Shown: one piece after another, positions 22,402-42,307 of the stretch
Layout of the letters: every line of letters starts with the position of its first letter
How positions within the stretch are numbered: position 1 is the first letter of the stretch
DNA from: Amborella trichopoda
Taxonomy: Eukaryota; Streptophyta; Magnoliopsida; Amborellales; Amborellaceae
Length of the DNA stretch: 64,000 nt
Assembly: GCF_000471905.2 (NCBI RefSeq)
Contig: NW_006500355.1
Coordinates: 1,499,949 to 1,563,948, forward strand
Reading direction: 5' to 3'
The notes under the pieces: generated by a model
Told to the model about the DNA's origin: nothing
Database searches by the model: none
What the model saw: only the letters and a program-made list of their open reading frames with translations
Program-made: the position numbers and the translations under genes

Positions 22402-23837
22402 TCATCCGGTCTCCTGTTCAAATTCATCACCTTCACTCTCCTCCACATTGTCAGCATCATTGTCCTCTGCATCAGCATCAAACTCTTCTTTGTCATTTTC
22501 AACTTTTACTTTCCCAATCCAAACCACAGTGCCATTGGCCTTCCTGATATCACTCCACTACAAAACAAGGACCATATACAACTCTTCAATCAACATAATT
22601 GAAAGAAAATGAATCATTAAATAAATACTTAGAAATGAACATGCGGAATTGTTTGATATTCAATCAAGGCCCAATGAATTGAATTCAGTGATTATCCCTC
22701 CATTTTCCCATCCACCGATAAGCAAAAACTACAATTTACAGGTGGCCTTTGAACAAACCCTCCTTGCTTAAGGTTCTAGAACCCTTTATACCAAGATAGA
22801 TTATCTAGGTATTCCCCACTGGTACTTTCATCCGATTTGTTTGTCTTATAAATAAAGAAAGTCCAATACACGGTTTCTATGTACCCTCCAAGTATTTCTC
22901 AATAAAGGAGAAGGTAACAAGGATGCATGACGAGGAAGTAGCTAGCTACACATTAGCAATAGAACATCAATACACTGAAATTGAACGGATCATAGTTCAT
23001 AGTTACTCAAAGAAATTTCCTATGATCAACATTTGCATACATTCCAAATGGACTTCGCGCTTAGTGAAAATAACTCCAGTCAATAACAACCAGAAGTGCA
23101 GTGTCTGCATAAAGCTTCCTTTGGTTGGTGCATTTCTTCATTAGCAGAAGCTAATATAGGGTCATTCATTAACAATTATGCACCACAAACTGTATGGCTC
23201 TTATTTTCTTTCTCTATTCCATAAAAAAAGTCTTTGGAAATCAACAAATTAAATCGAGAAAATGGCATTAAATCAATTTAAAAGGCTTAAAATGTCAGAG
23301 AAAGTCCACCAATTCACACCAGATATAGATTGAAACCACGATATCATATAAAGATAGAGATGAGTGGGACAAACTAAGCAGACCTTTGTTCAAAGAATGA
23401 GATTTGAAAGAAATTATTTTCCTACAATCCAATTTGATATCCAAAAATATCAGATCAAACAAAGACCCACGAAAGAAAATAAAACCAAAACCCTAGACCC
23501 TAAACCTCGAAACCAGTCTAGATACCAACTCAATCAAACGACTGAAGCAACAAATATAATAATGGAGAGGCCATGAAAGCTATACCCACTCAATCAAGCG
23601 ATTTAAGCAACAAATATAATAGTGGAGAGGCCATGAAAGCTAAACTATGTAAAAAGGGATTAATCAGGAATATAATTTATTTGAGGATGGGAATACCTTC
23701 TCTTCGAGATCAGACTCCTCCATGGCAAGGAGCAGGTCCTCGTTATGTGTCGGAGGGGGCTGCGATGGGACGAGGAGAAAAGATGGAATCAAAGAAGAGG
23801 AAGGGAATCTGTTCACAAATGTGGAGAACTGCAACAT
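22402..23837 (-). CDS. APC15: APC15-like small acidic subunit of the anaphase-promoting complex
   Basis: Two exons on the minus strand: 23837-23697 (47 codons) and 22557-22402 (51 codons plus TGA), 98 aa in total. The donor is GAGAAG/GTATTC and the acceptor TTTTGTAG/TGGAGT. The N-terminus MLQFSTFVNRFPS, then AMEESDLEEK, the central IGK (VVWIGKVKVEN), and the acidic end DADNVEESEGDEFEQETG match my memory of plant APC15, a homologue of the human subunit that starts with FPSLFP and has NLVPIGKP. APC15 helps the anaphase-promoting complex turn over the mitotic checkpoint complex in the nucleus. The 5' UTR carries GA repeats and three units of about 34 bp. The 1.14 kb intron holds a tandem duplication of about 66 bp. 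The assignment rests on short motifs and was not searched. Confidence 0.7.
23505..23640. repeat. Tandem duplication of about 66 bp in the APC15-like intron
   Basis: A block containing AAGCAACAAATATAATARTG then GAGAGGCCATGAAAGCTA occurs twice, at about 23541-23584 and 23606-23650. Each copy is preceded by a CACTCAATCAARCGA-like segment. Only a few bases differ. Confidence 0.8.
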
Positions 23838-23872
23838 TTCTCACTCTCTCTCACTACAACTCTCTCTCTCTC

Positions 23873-23990
23873 TACCTTGATGCGATCCGGCTCAGACACT
23901 CTCTCTACCTTGATGCGAACCGGCTCAGACTCTCTCTCGCTACCTTGATGCGATCCGACTCAGACTCTCTCTCTCTCTCTGTAAATTGAT
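23873..23990 (-). promoter_or_regulatory. Leader of the APC15-like gene with three repeat units of 33-35 bp
   Basis: On the plus strand TACCTTGATGCGAWCCGRCT occurs at 23873, 23906 and 23941, each followed by CAGACTCTCTC. On the transcribed strand this gives three GA-rich units, each with GCATCAAGGTAG. Every unit contains an AAG/GTAGMG-like donor site. The TC/GA composition matches the other gene leaders here. Confidence 0.55.
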
Positions 23991-24247
23991 TTGAATTTCT
24001 TCTTGATTCCCGCTTCAAAGTTTCGTGGCATTCCCCACAATCGAAATTATCGATATCCAATAAATTAAAATTTCATAAAACAGTATGCCAATAATCACCG
24101 TCCTCTAAAAGTGTTTTAAAACCCATCCATCGGTCGGATCGCCCACCCACAAATCCAGCGATACAGATCGGGTTTGGATAAGTCGGAATCCACGATCCAA
24201 AAATAGTAAATTAAAATAAAATAAATAAAAATAAAGAGTATAGAAAG

Positions 24248-24412
24248 TGGGGAGAGTGTAGTTTCTATAAGGTTGCAACCTTAAACCATTCAATTAAGGT
24301 GCACCTCCAACTTTTATCATAGCGTGTAATTTTTGTGTAGAAAATTATTAGAATTATTTGAAAATCTATTTTCATATCTAATTATAAAATTTTAAACTTT
24401 GAAAATAATTGT
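24248..24412. mobile_element. MITE, GTTGCAACC family, copy 6 (partial)
   Basis: GTGTAGTTTCTATAAGGTTG leads into CAACCTTAAACCATTCAATTAAGGTGCACCTCC, a near-perfect family end. The similarity continues to about TAATTATAAAATTTTAAACTT and then stops where another copy begins at 24413. Confidence 0.65.
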
Positions 24413-24690
24413 AGGAAAAAATTTATATAAGTGCTAGGTTCTAAACAATCAAATTAAGTGCACCTCAAAAATTTCACTAGAATGAATTGTTTTGATGCCC
24501 AAATATCCTCAAAATTGATCATCTTGACATCAAGATACATGGACATGATAGAAAAATAGATTTCAAGTTTTGAAAATAGTGCATCTTGTAATGCATTTTT
24601 TTTACCGTCAATTTTCAAGATTTTCAAGTTTTCATAGATCAATTACACATAAAATCAAATAATTCGAGACATATCGTACTCCATGAGTAT
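24413..24690. mobile_element. MITE, GTTGCAACC family, copy 7 (partial, joined to copy 6)
   Basis: It starts AAATTTATATAAGTGCTAGGTTCTAAACAAT and carries AAGTGCACCTCAAAAATTTC, ATCATCTTGACATCAAGATA and CCGTCAATTTTCAAGATTTT. It has no clear right end. The junction with copy 6 suggests insertion of one copy into the other, followed by deletion. Confidence 0.6.
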
Positions 24691-24749
24691 CAAATTAAAG
24701 CAAATTTATAGGTATTTTCAGTTAAAAAAAAAAGGAGAGAGAAGACTTA

Positions 24750-27700
24750 CCGAAAACACTGAAAGAGAAAGGCCCAAGCATACATGTATATCTCTTCAGG
24801 CTCGACCTTTGAAATTCAGCCAGGTGCTAAGATTGATTCTACGCATATTCACGTGACTGAGCTTCTTTCAAAGACTCTAGTAAGCAACCCCACCCATGTA
24901 ATATTCATTCGTATGTTCAAGGACAGGGGTGCTACTTTCGTTGCTCCTCCAAAGGCCATGGATGCAGCGGTTAAGGTGGTTTAAGAAATGTCCAAAAAAT
25001 TAAAGGATGAGACTCGAATAGACCTATCTAAGCTCCCTGTGTGCCATTATTATAGTTCAACAGATGACCTGGAGGTCTCTTCACCTACCTCTAAAGTTAT
25101 ACTGAAACCTAATTTAAAGGCGGACTCTAAAGTTGTGCGCTCATCGTCTAAACTGGCTGCTCGTGGCTCTCGAGGCGCTTCAGCTCCTCCTTCAGGTGGA
25201 GTGGTTTTCAGGATAGATCGTGCGACTTCGAATAACCACTCCTCTTCTAGTTGCAGCGGCAGCACTTGCTCGTCCAGCTCATTTCGTCCCTTTGAATATG
25301 GTGGCTTCGAGGGACTCGGTGAACCTTCATCTCGCCCATGAAGATTATCAGTTGGAATGTGCGTGGTTACTGTGCTGATCGACGCAAGAAGGAGGTCAAT
25401 TTATTGATTTCTAAATTTAAACCTTTTGCTTTTATTATGCAAGAATTTAAGTGTGCTGCACCTCTCTTTTGGATGTCAAGACTCTTTGGGGTAATGGTTC
25501 TGTGTGTTTTGAGGGTGTGGATGCCATTGGATTTTCTGGGGTTCTATTGGTTCTTTAGGACCCAATAATTTTACTTTGCTTGGATGTTTTAAAATCTGAT
25601 GGGTTATTGGCAATTACTTTTGAATGTTCTATCAGGGGTTTCCGTTGGGTGCTTATTAATGTGTATGGGCCTATTTAACCTTATTCGCCACCCAGATGAA
25701 ATTTCTACTTATCATCAGTTTAATTCTCATATGCATCTATTTAATGACTTCATTATATAGAATGATTTATTAGATCTTTCTACTACTGAAGCTCACTTTA
25801 CTTAGTCTAATAACTGTTATTCTAATCTGATTATATCCAAGATTGATCGCTTTCTTGTCTCAGAGGCTTAAGAAAAAGTATTCCCTTTGGTCAAGGTTAA
25901 TGTTCTTATCAAACTTTCATCTGATCACCTCCCTATCTGTTTTCATACTGATGAAGTCTTATCTAGGCCTAGACTTTTTCGTTTTGATATGCACTGGTTG
26001 GATGAGCCTGAAGTTGTGGGTAGTTGTTATGTTTTGGGTAGTTTTGGCTTCCGTTTTCATAATAAGCTAATCTGCCTGAAGCACAAACTCATCTTTTGGA
26101 AAAAAGCAAAACAGTATCAACTTAAAGGTAAGATTGATATCACTTTGATGGCTTTAGAGATAATTGAAAATTCTATCCAGGAAAACCAAGTTTTATCTTA
26201 TGAGATGATTGTTAATAAAAATTATTTGCTTGATAAGCTACATGATCTCTTTAGGATGGAGGATATTTATTGGAAACAGAGATCAATAGTTAAATAGCTT
26301 AAGGAGGGTGACAAAAATACCAAAATTTTTCATGCTATCGCGAATGCGAGTAGAAGACAAAATGATATTTCTACTATTTCTACTATTTCTCTACCGGGTG
26401 TATCGGAAGGTGACGTTTCTGCTCGTGATGAGGCCATTGTTCAACATTTTGAGTCTACTTTTTCTAGTGATTTTAACAGTGGGATTATCTTAGATGGTAT
26501 TCATTTTAAACCTTTACCATGGTTTTTGATTTGGAAATGGATATTACTTTGAAAGAAGTTAGACTGGTTGTTTTTGCTCTTTCTGGGGATAAAGCCCCTG
26601 GCCCTGATGGTTTCCCTCATATATTATTTTAGCGTTTTTGGGATCTACTACACGATGATGTTTATTTAATGGTTAATGAATTTATGTGCATTGGGAGTGT
26701 TCTCAAGGGCATTAATTCTACTTATATATCTTTAATTCTAAAAAAAGATATCATTGCTGATATTGGAGATATTAGGCCAATTAGTCTATTGTTCAGTATT
26801 TATAAAATTATTGCAAAAGTTTTAGTAAAGAGACTTAAGTTGGTTATCCCTTTTGTGATATCTGATGAACAGTCAGCCTTCATTAGAGACCGCATGATCA
26901 CATATAGCATTCTTATTGCCCAGGAATATATTCACTCTAAAAATATTTCTAAACAATCGGGAGTGGTTATTCAATTGGATATAGAGAAGGCTTTTGACAG
27001 AGTTGAATGGCAAGTGCTCGATGAGATTACGAGAATAATGGGTTTCGGTGTTAGATGGATTTCTTGGATTATGGGGTACATTTCTTAGGCCCATTTATCG
27101 GTTCTTATTAACGGATCTTCTAAGGGGTTATTCCATGCTTATAGGGGCATTAGACAAGGAGACCACCTATCTCCTTTTCTTTTTACCTTAGTAGCAGAGG
27201 GTTTTAGTCTGATGTTTAAGAATGTTGTAAATGCAGGTCTTCTTACAGGTTTCTAACTTTCATCATCTGGGCCTACTATTTCATATTTGTAATATGCAGA
27301 TGACACCCTAATCTTTTGTGATGCCAGTGAAGAGGGATTGCAGAATCTAAGCACATTCCTCTTATGTTGCCAGCTAGCTTTGGACATCAAAGTAAATTTC
27401 CATCATACTGCAATTGTAGGTATCTCTTGCTCTAACAACCTTTTGGATTCTCTTACTTCAATTCTGGGTTGTAGAGTTGAGAAGTTTTCCCTTAAATATT
27501 TAGGGTTTCTATATTTAATTGTAAGCTCAATCATGCAACCTGGGACCCTCTTATTCACAGGTATCAAGTTAAATTTAACCTATGTAATACCAAGACTTTA
27601 TCTTTTGGTGGGCGTATCACTTTGGCTAAATCTACCTATGCACAAAATTTTATTTATTTGATATTAGTTCTACAAATACTTAGTGAAGTAATCAAGCTTA

Positions 27701-29424
27701 TTGAAAAATATATGCGAAACTTCATTTGGGGTAATATGGAGGATAACCACAGAAAGTTTCATTTGGGGAACTAAGACAGGTTTGTATGCCGTCAAAGCTG
27801 GGGGGTTTGGGTATCAAAAAGCTTAAACTTGTAAACTAGGCGCTTCTTTCCAAATGGTGGTGGATAATCTTTTAAAACTCTTATCATCTTTAAAAGGATG
27901 TGCTAATTGCTAAATATTGTTTCGATCATCGAACCCACTCGACTAAAAAAGGTAGAGGAGGCAAATTTACCTCACAGATTTGGAAGGATATTTATAGATG
28001 CAGAAATATTATTTTCAGCAACATCAGATGGCTTATTGGCAATAGAGATAACACTCTATTTTGATTCAACAAATGGCTTGGTGATGCACCTCTCTCTTCT
28101 ACTTATCATGACCTATTTGTCATAGTTGTTCAACCTGATGCAAAAGTTTCAGAGTTAATTTATCTTTCCCCCTCTAATTGTATGATCTGGGACATTAGAT
28201 GCCACTACAACAAGCTACCGAATATGGTTATTTTGCAACTTCATAATCTCCTCCAACAGCTTAAACAAGTTTACATCTCTTCTAATGCCGAATATTTGGT
28301 CATATGGGAATCAGAAACTGATGAAGTTTTTTCTGTCAAATTAGTGTATAGGCTCCTTTTTATGGATCGGGTCCGTATTGTTCCTACATCTTTGGGTTAT
28401 ATTTGGAAATGACCAGTTCCAGTTAAAATCCAAGCCTTCCTATGGGTCGTATGTTAAAGGAAATGTTTAACAGTAGACAATTTGCAAAAGATGGGTAAAA
28501 TTATTCCAAACATTTGATTGATATGTAAAAATGATGAAGAATCTTACTCTCACCTCTTCCTTCACTGTCCTTTTGCCTCGAGCTTATGGCTATGAACCTC
28601 TCCTTATTATGTTTTTTCTTCATGATACTTTTGAATCTCATCAACATTATTAATCATCTTTCTGTCATTGATTACCAAATAAAGGAGTTATTATTTGGAA
28701 AATTTTCAGAAGTGCAATCTTATGGCATATTTGGTTAGAACGTAACAGAAGAACCTTTGATGGGGTATCTCAGAGTATTGAAAGGGTAAAAAGTCTCATT
28801 TTACAATCTTTTTGGAATTGGTTTTCCTCCACGCTTGAAAGACTGAGTGCTCTTTGGACTGATATTTATATGAATTTGGAATTTTTTGCTCATTCCTCTT
28901 CTCACTCTAGCCGTCCCCTTCGAACTTGGACGGTACTTCTACAAGCTTGCCTCGAACTTAATTTTGATGGTAGCTAATTTGGAAATCCAGGGCCCGCAAT
29001 TGTTGGTGGGTGTTTTGGCAACAATTTGAGATTGGTTATTTTTTCTTACTCGGATGTTTGTGGGACCACAACAACAAATCATGCTGAATTGGCTGTTCTC
29101 CTTCAATGCCTTCATATTATCACCGACAGGGGTTTCATTGGTGATATTATAATTGAAGGGAATTCCTTCAATGTTATCAAGTGGTGTGGAAAGTGCAAAG
29201 GATCTCCTGGTCCCTATTTATCTCCAGTGGTGTAGAAAGAGGATCCATAAAGGATCTTCGGCCACACCATGCGTGAAGCAAACGATGTCGTTGATGGGCT
29301 AGCTAAACATGGTGTTTCTCTTCCTTTTTGGTAAGTTTTTAACGATTTGATCAAATATTTATAATCTCATACTCTTGAAGCATTGCTTTAATATAAGTTC
29401 ATAACATTTGTCAAAAAAAAAAAG
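24750..29424 (+). mobile_element. L1-type LINE, nearly full length, decayed
   Basis: ORF1-end reading frames (24784-24984 and 24988-25341) are followed by ORF2. ORF2 starts at 25338 in an ATGA overlap with MKIISWNVRGYCADRRKKEV, the endonuclease start. Reverse-transcriptase blocks follow: GDKAPGPDGFPHILF (about 26586), DIGDIRPISLL (about 26760), DEQSAFIRDRM (about 26862), IQLDIEKAFDRVEW (about 26968) and YADDTLIFCDAS with a stop-disrupted lead-in (about 27294). Next come a zf-RVT region (PVKIQAFLW near 28425) and an RNase H domain (LNFDGS near 28957; REANDVVDGLAKHG near 29273). A poly-A run at 29413-29423 ends it. Many stops and frameshifts mean it cannot make its proteins. The 5' end is uncertain. 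Confidence 0.88.
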
Positions 29425-29700
29425 GCATTTGTAAGTAAACAGAAATGGATATCCGGATCCGATGAGAGAAGTAGCTTACTCTAGTTCGTAGAGAGAGAGA
29501 ACTTCCTGTTTGAAGAATTGTGAGGAGGGAGTTTGTAAGGAGAGAGGAGACTTATCTTATTGGAGTGAGAGTGCTATCCTCTAGTTCATAGAGAGAGAGA
29601 GAGCAGAGGAGCTCTAGTTCATAGAGAGAGAGAGGAGGGGTTCTGTTTCAAAGAGAGAGAGAGGCTCTTGGTTGGCATGGAACCGATTTTCCATGAATGG
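29425..29700. repeat. GA-rich repeats with a TCTAGTTCATAGAGAGAG unit
   Basis: CTCTAGTTCRTAGAGAGAGA recurs at about 29479, 29579 and 29612, with related GAGAGAGAG blocks at 29654. Read on the minus strand it resembles a TC-rich leader. No minus-strand gene was found in front of it. Confidence 0.5.
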
Positions 29701-30227
29701 TTGGAAGGTTTTAGAAACTGGTTTCTCTTTTACTGAAGTAAACTTTTAGAAATCAGGAATTGAATAAGGAACCGGGTGTCGGATCAGCAACCCTCTTTAT
29801 TATTCCTGATTTTATTATTCCTGATTTGGATTGGCATATATTCTCAGGTTAAAATAAATAAATTTACACTAATATCTCCTAGTTTTTTCAGAATTAAAAA
29901 TGTATCCCATATATTGTAATCTAGGCTAAGTATCCTATTTTCAAATTGTTTATTTTATTTTATTTCCCAAAATTCCATCGATTCAAAATTTCGATATCTA
30001 AACCAATAAATAGCGAGTATATAATCTAGAATGTGGCTCAGATTTTCAAATCCAAATCTGTAGTGGTTTGGATTTTGAAAATCTGAATTGTTTTATGGAA
30101 ACATAGGGTTCATATTACCTACTTTTGGTCCGGATATTGAATGCTCGAACCAATGTTTTATTTTATTTTTATTTATTTATTTATTAACTTGGGCCATTAT
30201 TTTTAATTTTAAAACAACTGGGAGCAT
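29701..30227. other. Intergenic sequence, nothing recognised
   Basis: AT-rich sequence with no gene-like ORF. Confidence 0.3.
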
Positions 30228-30730
30228 AAATTTCCAAATAAAAAAATAAAAAAAATAAAAGTAAGTGGCCACAAGTCTACTGATAGAAACGGCCACATCT
30301 CAAATATAATTGAGTGGTTCTTACCAAATTGGATCAATTTATGGTTCGGTAACGTAACATGGTTAGTCCTGTATTGAATTCAATCCGATTAATTACCCCA
30401 AAATCAGGATCAGCAATTTTTAAAACCCTGGTCAGAAAAGACATCTCTCTCAATAATCTTTGCAGAAGTTTTAAACTTTAACAATTGGGAGATATTAGCA
30501 TAAAATTCCTAAACAAAAAATCAAAATATAAGAGAAAGCGGTCGCTAGTTTATTGATAGAAACGACCGCATCTCCAAAATAATTAAGTGGCTCCTACCAA
30601 GTTGGATCAGTTCATGGTTCAGTAAAAACAGGATTAGTCCTGTATTGAATCCAATCCGATCAGTTACACCAAAATTAGGATCGGCAAACTTTAAAACCCT
30701 GGTGAGAAAAGACAAAAGACATTTCTCTTA
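30228..30730. repeat. Diverged tandem duplication, period about 273 bp
   Basis: The first copy contains TGATAGAAACGGCCACATCTC at 30281 and the second TGATAGAAACGACCGCATCTC at 30554. The order of shared blocks is the same in both: TACCAARTTGGATCARTT, GTCCTGTATTGAATYCAATCCGAT, TTTAAAACCCTGGT. Neither copy codes for a protein that I recognise. Confidence 0.75.
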
Positions 30731-31780
30731 AATAATATTTGTGGAAGTTTTAAGCATGTCAACTTTGCTTGGGAGACCATTTCATTTAGCAGTTATTTGT
30801 TAAATATGGGGAAAGCATTTGATATGCAACATTAGCATACAATGATACCATATGCCTTTGATACAAAGCGGTCACAATTATTTATAACTATACGATGTGA
30901 AATCTGATAGTTCGGATATGTCACACAGTTTGAGAACATTTATTTTGAACTTTGAGTTTAGTCAATGAAGTAAATGCAGCCCACCCAATTTCACATCCAA
31001 TAGTCAAGATTAATTGTGACAACCTTGTACCAAAGATAAATGGTTTCATTATATATTTTTCATGGTATTAAAAGAATATAAAATACATATAAGTGGCCAT
31101 TTTCAATATAAATGTACATATTAATTTGTTTTGAATATTAAAAAGCAAAATAGTAATTAATTTATAGAATTATTTGAATAAAATCAATAAAATTTACATA
31201 ATAAAATTTTAAACTATATTGCGAACTTCAACATCAAATGTATTATCTGTATTATCATCAATTAGGTCAGGTAACTCGAGCATACTAAAGCACTTAAATA
31301 ATCCTGCGTGTTTAAGATTTTAAATCATGCATAAGGGCAATTTGATCATTGCAATGTTTAAATAATGTGAAAAGGAGGTGAGTGTGTTGTTTAAATAATG
31401 AGAAAATATTTTATGCTCCCATAAAGTAGATGTTTATTTGTTCCCTTGGGCTAAACTGAAGCATGGAGTATCTTTTTGATTTCTAAATTTTGGGGATATA
31501 AAGAAAAAATTCAACTTGCACTTGCCATGTGATTAAAAAAATTGTGCCAAGGTTGAACCGGAACCATCCAATTTTCAGAAGAAAGGCATAAAAAAAAATT
31601 GTATTTATCTCTTTAAAATAATAATCTGTAATATTTAGCCTAACAAAACCCTATTTAGATAGATCTAAAAAATTCGCAAAAAAAAAAAAAATCCTTTCAA
31701 AGTAGTTGTTTTACCCGAGGTTATTGTAGTACAGTACGCTCCCGTGGGATCATAAATAATACCTGCCACCTTCGCTCCAG
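30731..31780. other. Intergenic sequence upstream of the ITPK4-like gene
   Basis: AT-rich, with no supported gene. The last part before 31790 is likely promoter of the kinase gene. No TATA element can be singled out among many AT-rich stretches. Confidence 0.35.
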
Positions 31781-31886
31781 AACGCTCTCTCGCTCTCTCG
31801 TCCTCATCTCGCTCCTATCTCTCTCTAGTGTGTCGCCCTCTCTTTTTGCGCATCTCTCTCTCTCCAGAGTGTACACAAACGCGTTA
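31781..31886 (+). promoter_or_regulatory. TC-rich 5' leader of the ITPK4-like gene
   Basis: Repeated CTCTCT and CGCTC blocks (GAACGCTCTCTCGCTCTCTC near 31781) precede the ATG at 31887. The frame stays open upstream to about 31830, but no ATG lies in frame there, so 31887 is the first usable start. Confidence 0.5.
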
Positions 31887-39696
<7,810 letters not shown>

Positions 39697-41204
39697 AAGA
39701 GACCCAACACTTATTTATATCTCTGATCATGAATAACCAAAACAAAATGGAGTTACAAATTCTCACCCATCAATCTTCTCACTAGAATGTACAAGTCTTT
39801 AAATTCATGTGGTTATGAGTAGCCATAACAAACTGGCCTCAAGTGTTCCCAATTGTCAATCTTCTTAGAGTTTGATGAAACTTTTTTTCTATTTTATTTC
39901 CGAAATTTGGAAATAGTGGTTTGTCTTTCTGTGTACTTTTGTTTCTTCCTGGCATGGAGAGAGGGAGAGAGAGAACATCATATTTGTGTTTTATTGGAGA
40001 GAGAGATGGGAATAAGCATCCTATGTTGTTAGGTTTCCTTTGAATCTGATTGGTGAAAGTTGTGGTTGCTTGTCATTTATTGAGAATATTTATGATTTAT
40101 TTTACTTGGAATAAATTCTCTTGTCTAAAATTAAGATATTCTAGGCAGTATTATTTTATCAACAGTTTGGTATGTACATTGTATTATATATAATATTATT
40201 TAGTTATTTAATTGGTAGTTTCGAGGTATTTTTAGCAATTTCTAACTAAAAACATGATTTTCGGCGTATTACTTTGAATAAAGTAAAACTAGCTTTTGAA
40301 AAAGATAACTTTGTATGAATATTACCTGTAAGTTTATCTTATATAATTTTATGATGGATGCCATAAAAAAAACGAAACAATGAATTACCAGTGAATTATT
40401 GAGAAGAAGTACATCCAAATAACTCTTTATATAGGATTTATTATAATCTAGAATTATTCTGAGTTATATAAAATTGTTAGTTCTGTTATATAAAATCGCT
40501 TTAAATTGATTTGGGAAGAAATTGAGAGATCAAAATTTGAGGTTTTTTTTTGGAAAAAATTGTTCTTAAATATGTGGATTATTGAGTTTTTAGTTATGAT
40601 TTTATTGGGCATTCGCGTTTATACTGTATTAGCAGCGATCTACAAATAGGTATTAAAAATTTTACTTAATTTTTTTATAGATTTGGGATTTTGTGTTTTT
40701 TTTTTTTCTTAAATAGATTTTTGGAAATAATCCTATATTTTTTATTTTTTATGCACAATTTCATCGAGCATTTTAATGTTCTGGCCGCCATCTGGTCGGG
40801 TATTTATGTTCAACTAATAACATATTTTTTACTATGAGAAATTCAGGAAAATTAATTTTTTTGTTTTTTCATGTAGTTTTTATTTTATTTTATTTTAATT
40901 TTTTGTTTTTTGTAGTTGTTATTAGTATTTTCATGCTTATCCTTGTCTTTTGTTAAATTTGTAGATTATCGTCTACTGTTTATTTTTTATAATTTATTTT
41001 TATATTCAATACTTTATCAATTTCTTCGGTTCTCTTTTTGCGGTATTATTTCTCCATTATTTACTCTATAATTTGTAAAACTTTAACAGTCAAAAAAAAA
41101 AAAAAAAAAATTGTAATACTTTTTTGCATTATTGTTTTGTTCATTTAATTGCTACATATTTTTATGTCGCATAAAAAAGAAGGCCCTTAATGATGCCATC
41201 GTTC
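39697..41204. other. 3' flank of ITPK4 and AT-rich intergenic sequence
   Basis: The first few hundred bases are likely 3' UTR. The remainder to 41200 is strongly AT-rich, with an A run at 41092-41110. No gene or terminal repeat was recognised. Confidence 0.4.
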
Positions 41205-41374
41205 TAGGCTTGGGAATGGATTGGGTCCAAGTCGACCTGAAAGTGGACCCAACCGGATTAGGTTTATGTTAAATTTGGACCCAACCAGGACCTTGGTCAG
41301 ATTAGTTCTAGGTCTAGAAATAAAAATAAAATAAAATATATTATCTATATTTTTTGAGGGCACAGTTAGCATGT

Positions 41375-41650
41375 GGCCAAGTCTGTACATGTAGAAATGC
41401 GGGCTTTGCAATAAATATATTTGAAAAATATAATTGATCCTAATTTTGAGGGAGTATATAATTTTTAACATGGAGATATTTATTTTAAAAATATAATTTG
41501 ATCCTACTTTTGAGAGAGTATATAATTTTTAACATGGAGATCATGAATGTGAATAAATAAATAAAATTTAAAAACTAGAAATGATAATTATACTAAGAAA
41601 AAGATAGATGCTTTATACGATCACATATTGTACAAATGCGGTCTAGCCTG
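41375..41650. mobile_element. CCGCATTTCTACATATGCGG element, copy 2 (inverted orientation)
   Basis: Read on the minus strand it follows the copy at 15381-15680: GGCTAGACCGCATTTGTACA, AGTTTTTAAATTTTATTTAT, TTATTCACATTCATGATCTC, CATGTTAAAAATTATATACT and CCCGCATTTCTACATGTACA. A segment of about 65 bp (TGATCCTANTTTTGAGRGAG through TTTTTAACATGGAGAT) is duplicated within this copy. Confidence 0.6.
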
Positions 41651-41747
41651 TTCTATTTTTTACACATGGTTACTGTGTATGTTTTTTCTGTCTTATACAT
41701 AAATAATGTGTCGACTTGATTGGACCCAACATGATAGGGTTCAAGCT

Positions 41748-42068
41748 TAGGGGTGGCAATGGGTTGGTTGGGACAACTTGATCCGAAATCACCAAACCCG
41801 AAGCCGAACTCGAAAATATAGTGTGTAACCCGGACTTGGACCCGACCCAAAAAGTAAAATATCTAGTGTTTAGCTATATTTAAATATATTTCATAAATTA
41901 GGAATCGAAAAATATTACTAGACCCGGACCCAGACCCAAATAGTATTCGGGTCCAAGATTTGAACCTCGAGCTGACCCGCTAGGTCCAACTTTTGAACCC
42001 AATGTTAGATCCAGATCGGGTCTACCGCATGGATCCTTGGTCGGGGTCTAGAACCATTACCACCCCTA
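41748..42068. mobile_element. GGTCC-rich inverted-repeat element with TAGGGGTGGCAATGG end, copy 2
   Basis: It starts TAGGGGTGGCAATGGGTTGG and ends GAACCATTACCACCCCTA. The flanking 8-mers TTCAAGCT and TTCAACTT match at 6 of 8 positions, consistent with an aged hAT-type duplication. The interior is rich in GGACCCRGACCC motifs. Confidence 0.6.
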
Positions 42069-42307
42069 TTCAACTTAGATAGGACCTGGACCTAACGTGG
42101 GTCACTTCTAGGTTAAGTAGACACATGTCCAACCGGGCGGGTCTATGTACGGTCCGATCAAGTCAACCTATCAAGCACGCAGGTCGACCTGACCCGTTTC
42201 CTAACCCTAATGTGCTCAGGGCATACCACGATGGAAATGAACAAATTGCAAATTGCAGAAGACCAATTAATAGTAATTTAAAAGCATCAGATGGGGTGGA
42301 CAAATAA

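Larger units (their letters stand above)
41205..42210. mobile_element. Outer GGTCC-rich element of a nested stack
   Basis: The left part, CTAGGCTTGGGAATGGATTG then GGTCCAAGTCGACCTG, and the right part, CAGGTCGACCTGACCCGTTT then CCTAACCCTA, are inverted counterparts. Between them lie two other elements (41375-41650 and 41748-42068), so this copy has been split by later insertions. Its end signature is related to the TAGGGGTGGCAATGG elements. Confidence 0.5.

Noticed and set aside
24750-29424. A functional host reverse transcriptase gene
   Set aside because: Multiple stops and frameshifts and a poly-A end mark a dead L1 copy.
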